DNA from: an uncultured Lysobacter sp.
GTDB taxonomy: Bacteria; Pseudomonadota; Gammaproteobacteria; Xanthomonadales; Xanthomonadaceae
DNA: 43,831 nucleotides
Direction: 5' to 3'
Assembly: GCA_946480055.1 (NCBI GenBank)
Contig: CAMLID010000024.1
Coordinates: 1 to 43,831 of the forward strand
The position numbers and the translations under genes are program-made. Below the pieces are notes generated by a model that saw nothing but the letters and a program-made list of their open reading frames with translations, searched no databases and was not told the origin of the DNA. Shown here one piece after another: positions 30,758 through 37,322 of this stretch; the first letter of the stretch is position 1, and each line of letters starts with the position of its first letter.

Positions 30758-32911
30758 ATGAGTACGGTTCGCCTCGAGGCGGTCAAGACGGAAGCGGCTG
30801 ACAAGGACATCCCGCTGCAGCCCGCATCCCAGGACATCTGGGACAAGAAGTACCGGCTGAAGACCAAGACCGGAGAGGCGGTGGACGCCGACATCGACTC
30901 CACCTACCAGCGCGTCGCCAAGGCCCTGGCCGACGCCGAGCCCACGTCCGAGAAGCAGCAGTACTGGTTCGAGCGTTTCGTCTGGGCCCTGCGCCGCGGC
31001 GCGATCCCGGCCGGCCGCATCACCTCCAACGCCGGTGCGCTGGAGCACAAGCCCGCCACCTCGACCATCAACTGCACCGTCTCGGGCACCATCGAAGACT
31101 CGATGGACGGCATCCTGGAGAAAGTCCACGAAGCCGGCCTGACCCTGAAGGCCGGTTGCGGCATCGGCTACGAATTCTCGACCCTGCGGCCGCGCGGCGC
31201 CTTCGTCGCCGGCGCCGGCGCCTACACGTCCGGTCCGATGTCCTTCATGGATATCTACGACAAGATGTGCTTCACCGTGTCCTCGGCCGGCGGCCGTCGC
31301 GGCGCCCAGATGGGCACCTTCGACGTCAGCCACCCCGACGTGAAGGACTTCATCCGCGCCAAGCGCGAAGACGGCCGCCTGCGCCAGTTCAACCTGTCGC
31401 TGCTGATCACCGACGACTTCATGGAAGCGGTCAAGACCGACGCCGACTGGCCGCTGGTGTTCCCGGTCAACATCAAGGAGCGCGGCGACCTCGACCTCAA
31501 CGACGCCGAAAAGGTCGTCTGGCGCGAGTGGCCGACCCACAAGAACTACATCTCCCGCGACGACGGCCTGGTCGCCTGCAAGATCTACGGCCACATCCGC
31601 GCCCGTCATCTGTGGGACATGATCATGGTCTCGACGTACGACTACGCCGAGCCCGGGTTCATCCTCATCGACCGCGTCAACGAGATGAACAACAACTGGT
31701 GGTGCGAGACCATCCGCGCGACCAATCCTTGCGGCGAGCAGCCGCTGCCGCCCTACGGGGCGTGCCTGCTGGGCTCGGTCAACCTCACCACGTTCGTGCG
31801 CAACGCCTTCACCGACCAGGCGACGTTCGACTGGGAGGAATACAAGGAAGTCGTGCGCGTGTTCACCCGCATGCTCGACAACGTGGTCGAGGTCAACGGC
31901 CTGCCGCTGGAACAGCAGCGCGCCGAGATCATGCGCAAGCGTCGTCACGGCATGGGCTTCCTCGGCCTGGGCAGCACCGTGACCATGCTGAAGATGAAGT
32001 ACGGCTCCAAGGCCTCGTGCGAATTCACCGAGCGCATCGCCCGCGAAATGGCCGTGGCCGGTTGGGAAATGGGCCTGGCCCTGTCCAAGGAGAAGGGCGC
32101 CGCCCCGATCATGGAAGAGCGCTTCGCCGTCACCGCCGAAATGCTGCGCAAGCGCCCGGAAATGAAGAAGGACGGCTGGAAGGTCGGCCAGGAGATCCCC
32201 GGCAAGCTCCTGCACGCGCGCTACTCGCGCTACATGCAGCGCATGGCCGAAGTCGCCCCGGAACTGGTCGAGGAGCTGGCCGAGATCGGCGCCCGCTTCA
32301 CCCACCACAGCTCGATCGCGCCGACCGGCACGATCTCGCTGTCGCTGGCCAACAACGCCTCCAACGGCATCGAGCCCTCGTTCGCGCACCACTACAGCCG
32401 CAACGTGATCCGCGAAGGCAAGAAGTCCAAGGAAAAGGTCGACGTCTACTCGTTCGAACTGCTCGCCTACCGCGAGCTGATCAACGCCAAGGCGATGCCG
32501 TTCAGCGAAGACGCCGCCACCCAGCTGCCCGACTACTTCATCTCCGCCGACGACATCACCCCCAAGGAACACGTCGACGTCCAGGCCGCCGCCCAGAAGT
32601 GGGTCGACAGCTCGATCTCCAAGACCGCCAACGTCCCCACGGATTACCCGTACGAGGACTTCAAGGACATCTACCGCTACGCCCACGAGCAGGGCCTCAA
32701 GGGCTGCACCACCTTCCGCTTCAACCCGGCCGCCTTCCAGGGCGTGCTGGTCAAGGAAGCCGACCTGGAGAACACCACCTACCGCTTCGAACTCGAAGAC
32801 GGCAGCGTGCTCGAGGTCAAGGGCAACGAGCAGATCGAGTACGACGGCGAAATGCATACCGCCGCCAACCTGTTCGACGCCCTCAAGGAAGGCTATTACG
32901 GCAAGTTCTGA
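30758..32911 (+). CDS. nrdJ: adenosylcobalamin-dependent (class II) ribonucleotide reductase, catalytic part (NrdJa)
   Basis: 717 residues. Reduces ribonucleotides to deoxyribonucleotides using a 5'-deoxyadenosyl radical from coenzyme B12, so it works with or without oxygen. Redox and radical cysteines: C106 (INCTVSGT), the thiyl-forming C325 in N323-P-C-G-E327, and C336 exactly 11 residues on, as in the Lactobacillus enzyme's C408/C419. The barrel motifs KAGCGIGYEF, SSAGGRRGAQMGTFD, APTGTISLSLANNASNGIEP and KTANVPTDYPYEDF are all present. It lacks the usual C-terminal cysteine tail, which is encoded separately at 33852. This is the split type described in Pseudomonas aeruginosa (NrdJa/NrdJb). 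Start supported by AAGGAGAC 10 nt upstream. Confidence 0.95.
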   Translation: MSTVRLEAVKTEAADKDIPLQPASQDIWDKKYRLKTKTGEAVDADIDSTYQRVAKALADAEPTSEKQQYWFERFVWALRRGAIPAGRITSNAGALEHKPATSTINCTVSGTIEDSMDGILEKVHEAGLTLKAGCGIGYEFSTLRPRGAFVAGAGAYTSGPMSFMDIYDKMCFTVSSAGGRRGAQMGTFDVSHPDVKDFIRAKREDGRLRQFNLSLLITDDFMEAVKTDADWPLVFPVNIKERGDLDLNDAEKVVWREWPTHKNYISRDDGLVACKIYGHIRARHLWDMIMVSTYDYAEPGFILIDRVNEMNNNWWCETIRATNPCGEQPLPPYGACLLGSVNLTTFVRNAFTDQATFDWEEYKEVVRVFTRMLDNVVEVNGLPLEQQRAEIMRKRRHGMGFLGLGSTVTMLKMKYGSKASCEFTERIAREMAVAGWEMGLALSKEKGAAPIMEERFAVTAEMLRKRPEMKKDGWKVGQEIPGKLLHARYSRYMQRMAEVAPELVEELAEIGARFTHHSSIAPTGTISLSLANNASNGIEPSFAHHYSRNVIREGKKSKEKVDVYSFELLAYRELINAKAMPFSEDAATQLPDYFISADDITPKEHVDVQAAAQKWVDSSISKTANVPTDYPYEDFKDIYRYAHEQGLKGCTTFRFNPAAFQGVLVKEADLENTTYRFELEDGSVLEVKGNEQIEYDGEMHTAANLFDALKEGYYGKF

Positions 32912-32927
32912 CCGCCTGCGCTCCTTC

Positions 32928-32945
32928 CCCCTTCGAGGAGGGGGC
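32928..32945. repeat. hairpin after nrdJ
   Basis: CCCCCT (32928-32933) and AGGGGG (32940-32945) pair around TCGAGG 17 nt after the nrdJ stop. Lacks a T tract. It may be a partial relative of the CCTTCTCCC repeat family. Confidence 0.4.
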
Positions 32946-33097
32946 TAGGGGATGCGCCGCGCCGGCGCATGCACGCGCCGGCAGTCCCGGTTCAGAGCTC
33001 ACGGTTTCACGGCGGAGGCGACCGTTTTCATCGCCTCACGCACCGCCCGGCCAGCGGTGCGCGTTCAGGCCAGGCCGGATGCGCGTGCGTGACATCA

Positions 33098-33152
33098 CTG
33101 TTATTTGCGCGCGCAGCAGGTATAGCATCGCTCCTGTAACACCCCGATTACA
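33098..33152 (+). promoter_or_regulatory. possible promoter and operator of the H1-like gene
   Basis: -10 candidate TATAGC (33121-33126) with a weak -35 CTGTTA (33098-33103), 17-bp spacer. Just downstream, TGTAACACCCCGATTACA (33135-33152) has inverted arms TGTAA/TTACA and contains the 13-mer ACACCCCGATTAC that also occurs in the nrdJ leader. Confidence 0.4.
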
Positions 33153-33198
33153 CATAGCCAAGACGTAACGCCGAGAAAAGCGCCCACGAGGAGGGCAT

Positions 33199-33714
33199 AT
33201 GAGCAACGGTAATGGAGTGACGGCGACCCTGACCCAGGCCGCCGAGAACGTCAAAGAAACCGCGTCCAACATCGGCAGCGCCATCGCCACGCGCGCCGAA
33301 GACGCGGTGAAGTCGGTCAAGAAGACCGCCACCAAGGCCCGCAAGGCCGCCAAGAAGGCCGTCGGCACCGCCAAGAAGAAGCTCGCTACGGCCAGCGCCA
33401 AGGCCAAGAAGGAAGCGTCCGCGCTGAAGGCCAGAGCCACCGGCAAGAAGGCAGCGAAGAAGGCCGCCAAGAAGGTCGCGAAGAAGCCTGCCGCGAAGAA
33501 GGCGGCCAAGAAGGTCGCCAAGAAGCCGGCCGCCAAGAAGGCTGCGAAGAAGGTAGCGAAGAAGCCGGCCGCTAAGAAAGCTGCGAAGAAGGTAGCCAAG
33601 AAGCCGGCGGCCAAGAAGGCCGCGAAGAAGGTAGCCAAGAAGCCGGCCGCCAAGAAGGCTGCGAAGAAAGTCGCCAAGAAGCCGGCCGCCAAGAAAGCCG
33701 CGAAGAAGAAGTAA
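33199..33714 (+). CDS. histone H1-like, lysine/alanine-rich DNA-binding protein
   Basis: 171 residues. The N-terminal 40 residues (TLTQAAENVKETASNIGSAI) are a short amphipathic helix. From residue 41 the protein is almost only Lys and Ala. Residues 91-168 are six exact copies of the 13-residue unit KKVAKKPAAKKAA, encoded by six 39-bp units (33469-33702) with synonymous differences. It resembles the C-terminal tail of eukaryotic H1 and bacterial AlgP/HctB-type proteins, which condense DNA. Shine-Dalgarno GAGGAGGG lies 5 nt before the ATG. It separates the two halves of the split ribonucleotide reductase. Confidence 0.88.
   Translation: MSNGNGVTATLTQAAENVKETASNIGSAIATRAEDAVKSVKKTATKARKAAKKAVGTAKKKLATASAKAKKEASALKARATGKKAAKKAAKKVAKKPAAKKAAKKVAKKPAAKKAAKKVAKKPAAKKAAKKVAKKPAAKKAAKKVAKKPAAKKAAKKVAKKPAAKKAAKKK
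33469..33702 (+). repeat. six tandem 39-bp coding repeats
   Basis: In-frame units encoding KKVAKKPAAKKAA, six times with no amino-acid change. Codon third positions (GCC/GCG/GCT, AAG/AAA) vary between units, so the peptide repeat is kept by selection or old expansion rather than by very recent slippage. Confidence 0.9.
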
Positions 33715-33726
33715 GCCTTCAAGCCC

Positions 33727-33794
33727 CCCTCTCCCGTCCGCGGGAGAGGGCCGGGCGAAGACCTGCTTCGGGGCAGGCGCGGCGTAAGCCGCGA
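33727..33794. repeat. two REP-family elements after the H1-like gene
   Basis: CCCTCTCCCG-TCCG-CGGGAGAGGG (33727-33750), a 10-bp perfect stem of the CCTTCTCCC family 12 nt after the stop codon, then a degenerate copy of the GTAGGAGCGGCG family whose GGCGTAAGCCGCGA core is at 33781-33794. Both dispersed families meet in one 137-bp gap. Confidence 0.75.
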
Positions 33795-33851
33795 CCCACC
33801 CGCCCGTATTCCCAAAACTAGAAAAGCGCCACCGCAACAGGAGTCTGGCCC

Positions 33852-34637
33852 ATGGCCGTCAAGATCGAAAAGAAAATCAAGGGCTACAGCGTCGTCACCC
33901 CGGAAGACAAGGCGAAGGAATCGGCCCGGTCCGAAGCTGCCGCGCGCAAGGTCGAAGAACTGCCCAGCGCCGACGTCATCCAGATGCACGAGCGCATCGA
34001 GCGTCCCGAGATCCTGATCGGCTCCACCTACAAGATCAAATCGCCGCTGTTCGAACACGCGCTGTACGTGACGATCAACGACATCGTCCTCAACGCCGGC
34101 ACCGAGCACGAACTGCGTCGTCCCTTCGAGATCTTCATCAACTCGAAGAACATGGACCACTTCCAGTGGATCGTGGCCCTGACCCGCATCATGTCCGCTG
34201 TGTTCCGCAAGGGTGGCGACGTCACCTTCCTGGTCGACGAGATGAAGGCCGTGTTCGACCCGCGCGGCGGCTACTTCAAGCCCGGCGGCGTCTACATGCC
34301 CTCGCTGGTCGCCGAAATGGGCGCCATCGTCGAGGACCACCTCAAGTCGATCGGCATGATGCACGACCCGGAAATGAGCGACGCCCAGCGCGCCCTCATC
34401 GCCGAAAAGCGCTCCGCCTACGAGCAGCGCTCAAAAAAAAACACTGACGTAGGCCCGGCCGGCGTCGCCGCTCCCGCTGCCGCCGGCGAGGGCGGCCACG
34501 AAGACATCGAAGTCACCGGCGAAGGCGTGTCCTTCCCGCCCTCGGCGACCATGTGCCACAAGTGCAGCACCAAGGCCGTGGTGATCATGGACGGCTGTGC
34601 GACCTGCTTGAACTGCGGTTACAGTAAGTGCGGTTGA
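33852..34637 (+). CDS. NrdJb, C-terminal part of split class II ribonucleotide reductase
   Basis: 261 residues. Residues 55-190 are the TSCPD-type domain found at the C-terminus of B12-dependent reductases (YVTINDIVLNAGTEHELRRP, WIVALTRIMSAVFRKGGD). The last 30 residues carry the cysteine tail C235-x2-C238 ... C249-x2-C252-x2-C255 ... C260, which delivers electrons to the active site in this enzyme class. It complements the catalytic NrdJa encoded 940 bp upstream. A run of nine A (34433-34441) between the domain and the tail contains the -1 slippery heptamer A AAA AAC; a -1 shift meets TGA at 34445-34447 and would produce a tail-less form. Confidence 0.9.
   Translation: MAVKIEKKIKGYSVVTPEDKAKESARSEAAARKVEELPSADVIQMHERIERPEILIGSTYKIKSPLFEHALYVTINDIVLNAGTEHELRRPFEIFINSKNMDHFQWIVALTRIMSAVFRKGGDVTFLVDEMKAVFDPRGGYFKPGGVYMPSLVAEMGAIVEDHLKSIGMMHDPEMSDAQRALIAEKRSAYEQRSKKNTDVGPAGVAAPAAAGEGGHEDIEVTGEGVSFPPSATMCHKCSTKAVVIMDGCATCLNCGYSKCG
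34433..34447 (+). promoter_or_regulatory. candidate programmed -1 frameshift site in nrdJb
   Basis: In frame the mRNA reads TCA AAA AAA AAC ACT GAC; the heptamer A AAA AAC (34436-34442) has the X XXY YYZ form. After a -1 shift the ribosome reads CAC and then TGA. A GC-rich 7-bp inverted repeat (GCCGGCG 34458-34464, CGCCGGC 34481-34487) begins 15 nt downstream. Slippage of RNA polymerase on the 9-A tract (one A added) would give the same truncation. Confidence 0.4.
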
Positions 34638-34664
34638 GCGCCGGCGTGCGCTAACGTCGAGTCT

Positions 34665-34690
34665 AAAAAGGGCCCCGAGGGGCCCTTTTT
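34665..34690 (+). terminator. rho-independent terminator after nrdJb
   Basis: AAAAAGGGCCC-CGAG-GGGCCCTTTTT: 11-bp stem ending in five T, 27 nt after the stop. It closes the nrdJ region. Confidence 0.9.
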
Positions 34691-34716
34691 GCTGGTCGAG
34701 CCAATGGAGGTGAGAT

Positions 34717-35221
34717 ATGAAGCACGCACGATGGATCGCCGCTTTGCTTTGCCTGGCATCCGCCGATGCCATCGCCTGCACCTGTCCGCCCGACTCCCAA
34801 GTCTGGTGAGAGCATTCCGACAAGGTCGCCCTGGTGCGCATCAATGCCAGCGGCGTCGCCGCACTGAAACCGATGAGCGATCGCGCCTGCGTCAAGGGAC
34901 AGCTTTGCGTGCTCAAGCAATGCGCCGCCTATACGGTGGTCGAAACCCTTAAAGGCGAACGTCTCAGCGTGCTGCATCTGACCTCCGGCTACGGCGGTGG
35001 CGACTGCGGTATTCCCCTGATCGCCGGCGCCTACTACGTCCGTGTTCCAGAACCAGCAGAACGCGTCGATCGGCTACTGCAATGCGGCGGGGCCGTATCC
35101 GCCGAGTTAGCCCTACAAGGATCGCCATCCACGCAACATCGCGCCTTTCCTGGAGTCGCTACGGCGTGCGTCCAAGGACCGTAACGCCAATTTGGATGAG
35201 CGTCCGGAGGGCGCGTTCTGA
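34717..35221 (+). pseudogene. decayed gene for a small secreted cysteine-containing protein
   Basis: Starts MKHARWIAALLCLASADAIA (signal peptide, good Shine-Dalgarno GGAGG) and a mature CTCPPDSQVW, then an in-frame TGA at 34807-34809. The same frame continues as coding (EHSDKVALVRINASG ... GGDCGIPLIAGAYYV). Near 35032-35044 the coding frame changes: VFQNQQNASIGYCN, then a TAG at 35108-35110, then PYKDRHPRNIAPFLESLRRA to a TGA at 35219-35221. With two stops and one frameshift it cannot be functional as one protein. The C-x-C start after the signal peptide recalls TIMP/NTR-like secreted proteins, but the family is not certain. Confidence 0.75.
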
Positions 35222-35244
35222 GGCGCCTGGGAGCCCCTGAAATC

Positions 35245-35928
35245 CTAGCCCGAGGGTGCCGGTTGCAAGCCAAGCGGTTCGAACCGTTCGCTGGTGTCCA
35301 TCCGGATGCCGCGCAGTCGCGCCGTTTTCAGGTGCGGTGCGTAGTTGGATTCCGCGAAGTAGCCGATGAGCAGGGAGCGGCGGCGCAGGTTGCCCGGATT
35401 CAGGCTGCCCGCATGGACGAGATCGGCGTCGAACACCAGGATGTCGCCCGCGGCGCCTGCGAGTTGCGTGCTGCGGGATTCGTCGTCCACGCCGGGTGGC
35501 GGCGCGTCCCGCGTCGGGCGATGGCTGCCGGGCACGAGACGCGTCGCGCCGTTGTGCGGGCCGTAGTCGTCCAAGAACGCCAGCGCGTTCACGGTATCGC
35601 CGGGCCGCTGCGCGCAGAGGTCGCGGTGTAGCCCCTGATGACCTTGTCCCGGCAAGGGCTCGCGACCCTCCACTTGCGCCAGGAAGAACCGCTCGCCGAT
35701 CAGCGTGCCGACCGCGGCCAGCAAGCGCGGCAGCCGGCAGACGGCCTGCACGGTCGGATCGAGATCCAGCAGCGAATGGCGCCAGTCCACGCCGCGCGGC
35801 ACAGGCCATCGCTCCGACGGCTGCACGCCCGTATCGAACGTACGGCGCAGCTCGCCCAGCCACTCCGCCGGGATTTCGCGGCGGAGCAGGATGTATCCGT
35901 CGCGATGGAGTTGTTCGCGGTCGATCAT
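35245..35928 (-). CDS. phytanoyl-CoA dioxygenase (PhyH) family oxygenase
   Basis: 227 residues from the ATG at 35928 (MIDREQLHRDGYILLR, the common family beginning); the longer reading has no likeness to it. Fe(II)/2-oxoglutarate-dependent fold: the iron triad is H101-R-D103 (HQGLHRDLCA) with H172 (ADLVHAGSLN), and R182-R184 (NLRRRSLLIGYF) is the likely 2-oxoglutarate clamp. LVPGSHRPTR is the usual pre-H strand. Family members hydroxylate diverse small molecules, including secondary metabolites. The substrate is unknown; it stands alone, between the pseudogene and the divergent ArsR gene. Confidence 0.85.
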   Translation of the reverse strand: MIDREQLHRDGYILLRREIPAEWLGELRRTFDTGVQPSERWPVPRGVDWRHSLLDLDPTVQAVCRLPRLLAAVGTLIGERFFLAQVEGREPLPGQGHQGLHRDLCAQRPGDTVNALAFLDDYGPHNGATRLVPGSHRPTRDAPPPGVDDESRSTQLAGAAGDILVFDADLVHAGSLNPGNLRRRSLLIGYFAESNYAPHLKTARLRGIRMDTSERFEPLGLQPAPSG

Positions 35929-36085
35929 GGGTTTTCGGCTTCGCCTGCGCGTGCCGGTTCTTTTACCGAGTCCGTGCCCGGAAGGACAGCCCGAAGGCGA
36001 AGTGAGCGCGCAATGAGCGGCCGCCCTCTTAAGCAGCAGGGCCACAGGGGGGGCGGTCACGATTCGCGCGCCTGCGGCCATCCAC

Positions 36086-36114
36086 TTGCAAATCGCCCGC
36101 GCGCGCTTTACAGT
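36086..36114 (+). promoter_or_regulatory. arsR promoter, predicted leaderless
   Basis: -35 TTGCAA (36086-36091), exact 17-bp spacer, -10 TACAGT (36109-36114). The ATG is 7 nt past the -10, so the transcript should begin at the start codon. The surrounding GAACCGTATGGTTC (36115-36128) is an inverted repeat that includes the start codon and may be the ArsR operator. Confidence 0.6.
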
Positions 36115-36121
36115 GAACCGT

Positions 36122-36484
36122 ATGGTTCAGTATCAAGCCCGTCTCGACGCAACCTTCGCCGCGCTCTCCGACGTCACCCGGCGCGGCGTGCTCGAACACC
36201 TGGGAGGTTCGGAGGCCTCCATCACCGACCTTGCCCAAAAGTTCGACATGACCCTCACGGGCATGAAGAAGCACGTCAGCGTATTGGAGCAGGCGGGGCT
36301 GGTGACCACGCAGAAAGTGGGTCGCGTACGAACCTGCAAGCTCGGACAGCGCCGGCTGGAAGAAGAGGCCGCCTGGATCGAACGCCACCGCCAACTCTGG
36401 AGTGCGCGCTTCGACGCGCTCGACCAGCTAGTCGAACACTTGAAACGCGAGGAGAAGGCAGATGCCAAAAGGAAACGAAGCTAG
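36122..36484 (+). CDS. ArsR-family transcriptional regulator
   Basis: 120 residues from the ATG at 36122; a further start at 36086 would fall inside the -35 box. Winged HTH: ATFAALSDVTRRGVLEHLG and DLAQKFDMTLTGMKKHVSVL, then the wing (GLVTTQKVGRVRTCKL). No metal-binding cysteine pair as in true arsenic sensors, so this is the SdpR/YgaV-like subgroup commonly paired with a SRPBCC gene. It overlaps the next gene by 23 bp, so the two are translated together. Likely autoregulated through the inverted repeat over its start. Confidence 0.9.
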   Translation: MVQYQARLDATFAALSDVTRRGVLEHLGGSEASITDLAQKFDMTLTGMKKHVSVLEQAGLVTTQKVGRVRTCKLGQRRLEEEAAWIERHRQLWSARFDALDQLVEHLKREEKADAKRKRS

Positions 36485-36959
36485 TCCCGCCATCAATCGC
36501 ACCGTCGTGGAGCGCACGTCCGACCGCGAATTCGTCGCAACGCGAATGTTCAATGCTCCCGCGCATATCGTCTTCGAAGCGTGGAGCAGGCCCGATTTGT
36601 TCAAGCAGTGGTGGGTTCCGGAGTCGGCGGGCCTGTCGCTGCTCTCGTGCGAGATGGAGGTTCGCACCGGAGGCACGTATCGCCTCGTGTTCCGCCATCC
36701 GGCCTCCGATCAACCGATGGCGTTCTTCGGCACGTACACAGAAGTAACGCCGAACAAGCGCATCGTGTGGACGAACGAGGAAAGCGATCAGGGCGCCGTG
36801 ACCACGGTGACGTTCGAAGAAAGCGCCAGCGGGACACTGGTCACCTTGCACGAACTCTACCCCACGGAAGCGGCCCTCGACGAAGCCCTCGCCGGTTCGG
36901 CGGAAGGCCTGCCCGAACAGTTTGCCCAGCTGGACGCGTTGCTCGCAGGTGGGTCTTGA
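36462..36959 (+). CDS. SRPBCC/AHSA1-family protein
   Basis: 165 residues with the START-like helix-grip fold: VATRMFNAPAHIVFEAWSRP, KQWWVPESAG, GGTYRLVFRHP, and the C-terminal helix PEQFAQLDALL. Named after the Hsp90 co-chaperone domain Aha1, but bacterial members bind hydrophobic ligands or act on small molecules. It forms a two-gene unit with the overlapping ArsR regulator, a pairing seen in many bacteria. Function otherwise unknown. Confidence 0.88.
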   Translation: MPKGNEASPAINRTVVERTSDREFVATRMFNAPAHIVFEAWSRPDLFKQWWVPESAGLSLLSCEMEVRTGGTYRLVFRHPASDQPMAFFGTYTEVTPNKRIVWTNEESDQGAVTTVTFEESASGTLVTLHELYPTEAALDEALAGSAEGLPEQFAQLDALLAGGS

Positions 36960-37013
36960 TCGCGCCAGGGCGGACGAATGGCCGGGCGCGGTTGCAGCAC
37001 TAGCATCGATAGG

Positions 37014-37038
37014 GAGGCCCCGAGAGGCCTCTCTCGGG
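37014..37038. terminator. hairpin between convergent genes
   Basis: Two alternative stems, GAGGCC/GGCCTC (37014-37031) and CCCGAGA/TCTCGGG (37019-37038), between the SRPBCC gene (+) and the small gene at 37062 (-). No T run. Confidence 0.35.
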
Positions 37039-37061
37039 CGCCGACACCGCGCGGCTCGAAC

Positions 37062-37322
37062 TCAGCCCGTGTCGCCCTCGATGCGCTTCACGCGCTTGCG
37101 GTACGCCTGCACGTTGTTGCCGTCGATCTCCGTCTCCCGCGTTCCCGTTACCTCGCCGATCTTCTGGTCCGAGCCGGTCACCGGCTGCGTCTCGACGGTC
37201 GTTTCGCGTTCGAACGCGTGCGACTTGTCGGTGTTGCGGTAGTACCGATACAGGGCCCAATACAGGCCGGTGGCGCCGGCCGGGCCGAGCAGGAGCAGCC
37301 ACAGTCCGCTGTCGTCGCTCAC
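37062..37322 (-). CDS. small single-helix membrane protein of the SPFH/zinc-ribbon module
   Basis: 86 residues from a GTG whose G is also the last base of the upstream TAG stop (TAGTG). N-terminal membrane helix (SGLWLLLLGPAGATGLYWALY), then a polar cytoplasmic tail (YRNTDKSHAFERETTVETQP...) with many charged residues. It is translationally coupled to the zinc-ribbon gene and so probably part of the same complex. No known domain recognised. Confidence 0.7.
   Translation of the reverse strand: MSDDSGLWLLLLGPAGATGLYWALYRYYRNTDKSHAFERETTVETQPVTGSDQKIGEVTGTRETEIDGNNVQAYRKRVKRIEGDTG

Noticed and set aside
33089..33098. GTGACATCAC as a Clp/CRP site
   Set aside because: The half-sites are separated by 2 bp, not 6, so CRP-type binding is not expected.
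33469..33702. CRISPR or minisatellite outside a gene
   Set aside because: The 39-bp units are in frame inside a coding sequence and encode a perfect peptide repeat.
34807..34809. In-frame TGA as a selenocysteine codon
   Set aside because: A frameshift and a TAG follow in the same gene, and no SECIS-like hairpin is obvious directly after the TGA; decay explains all three lesions.
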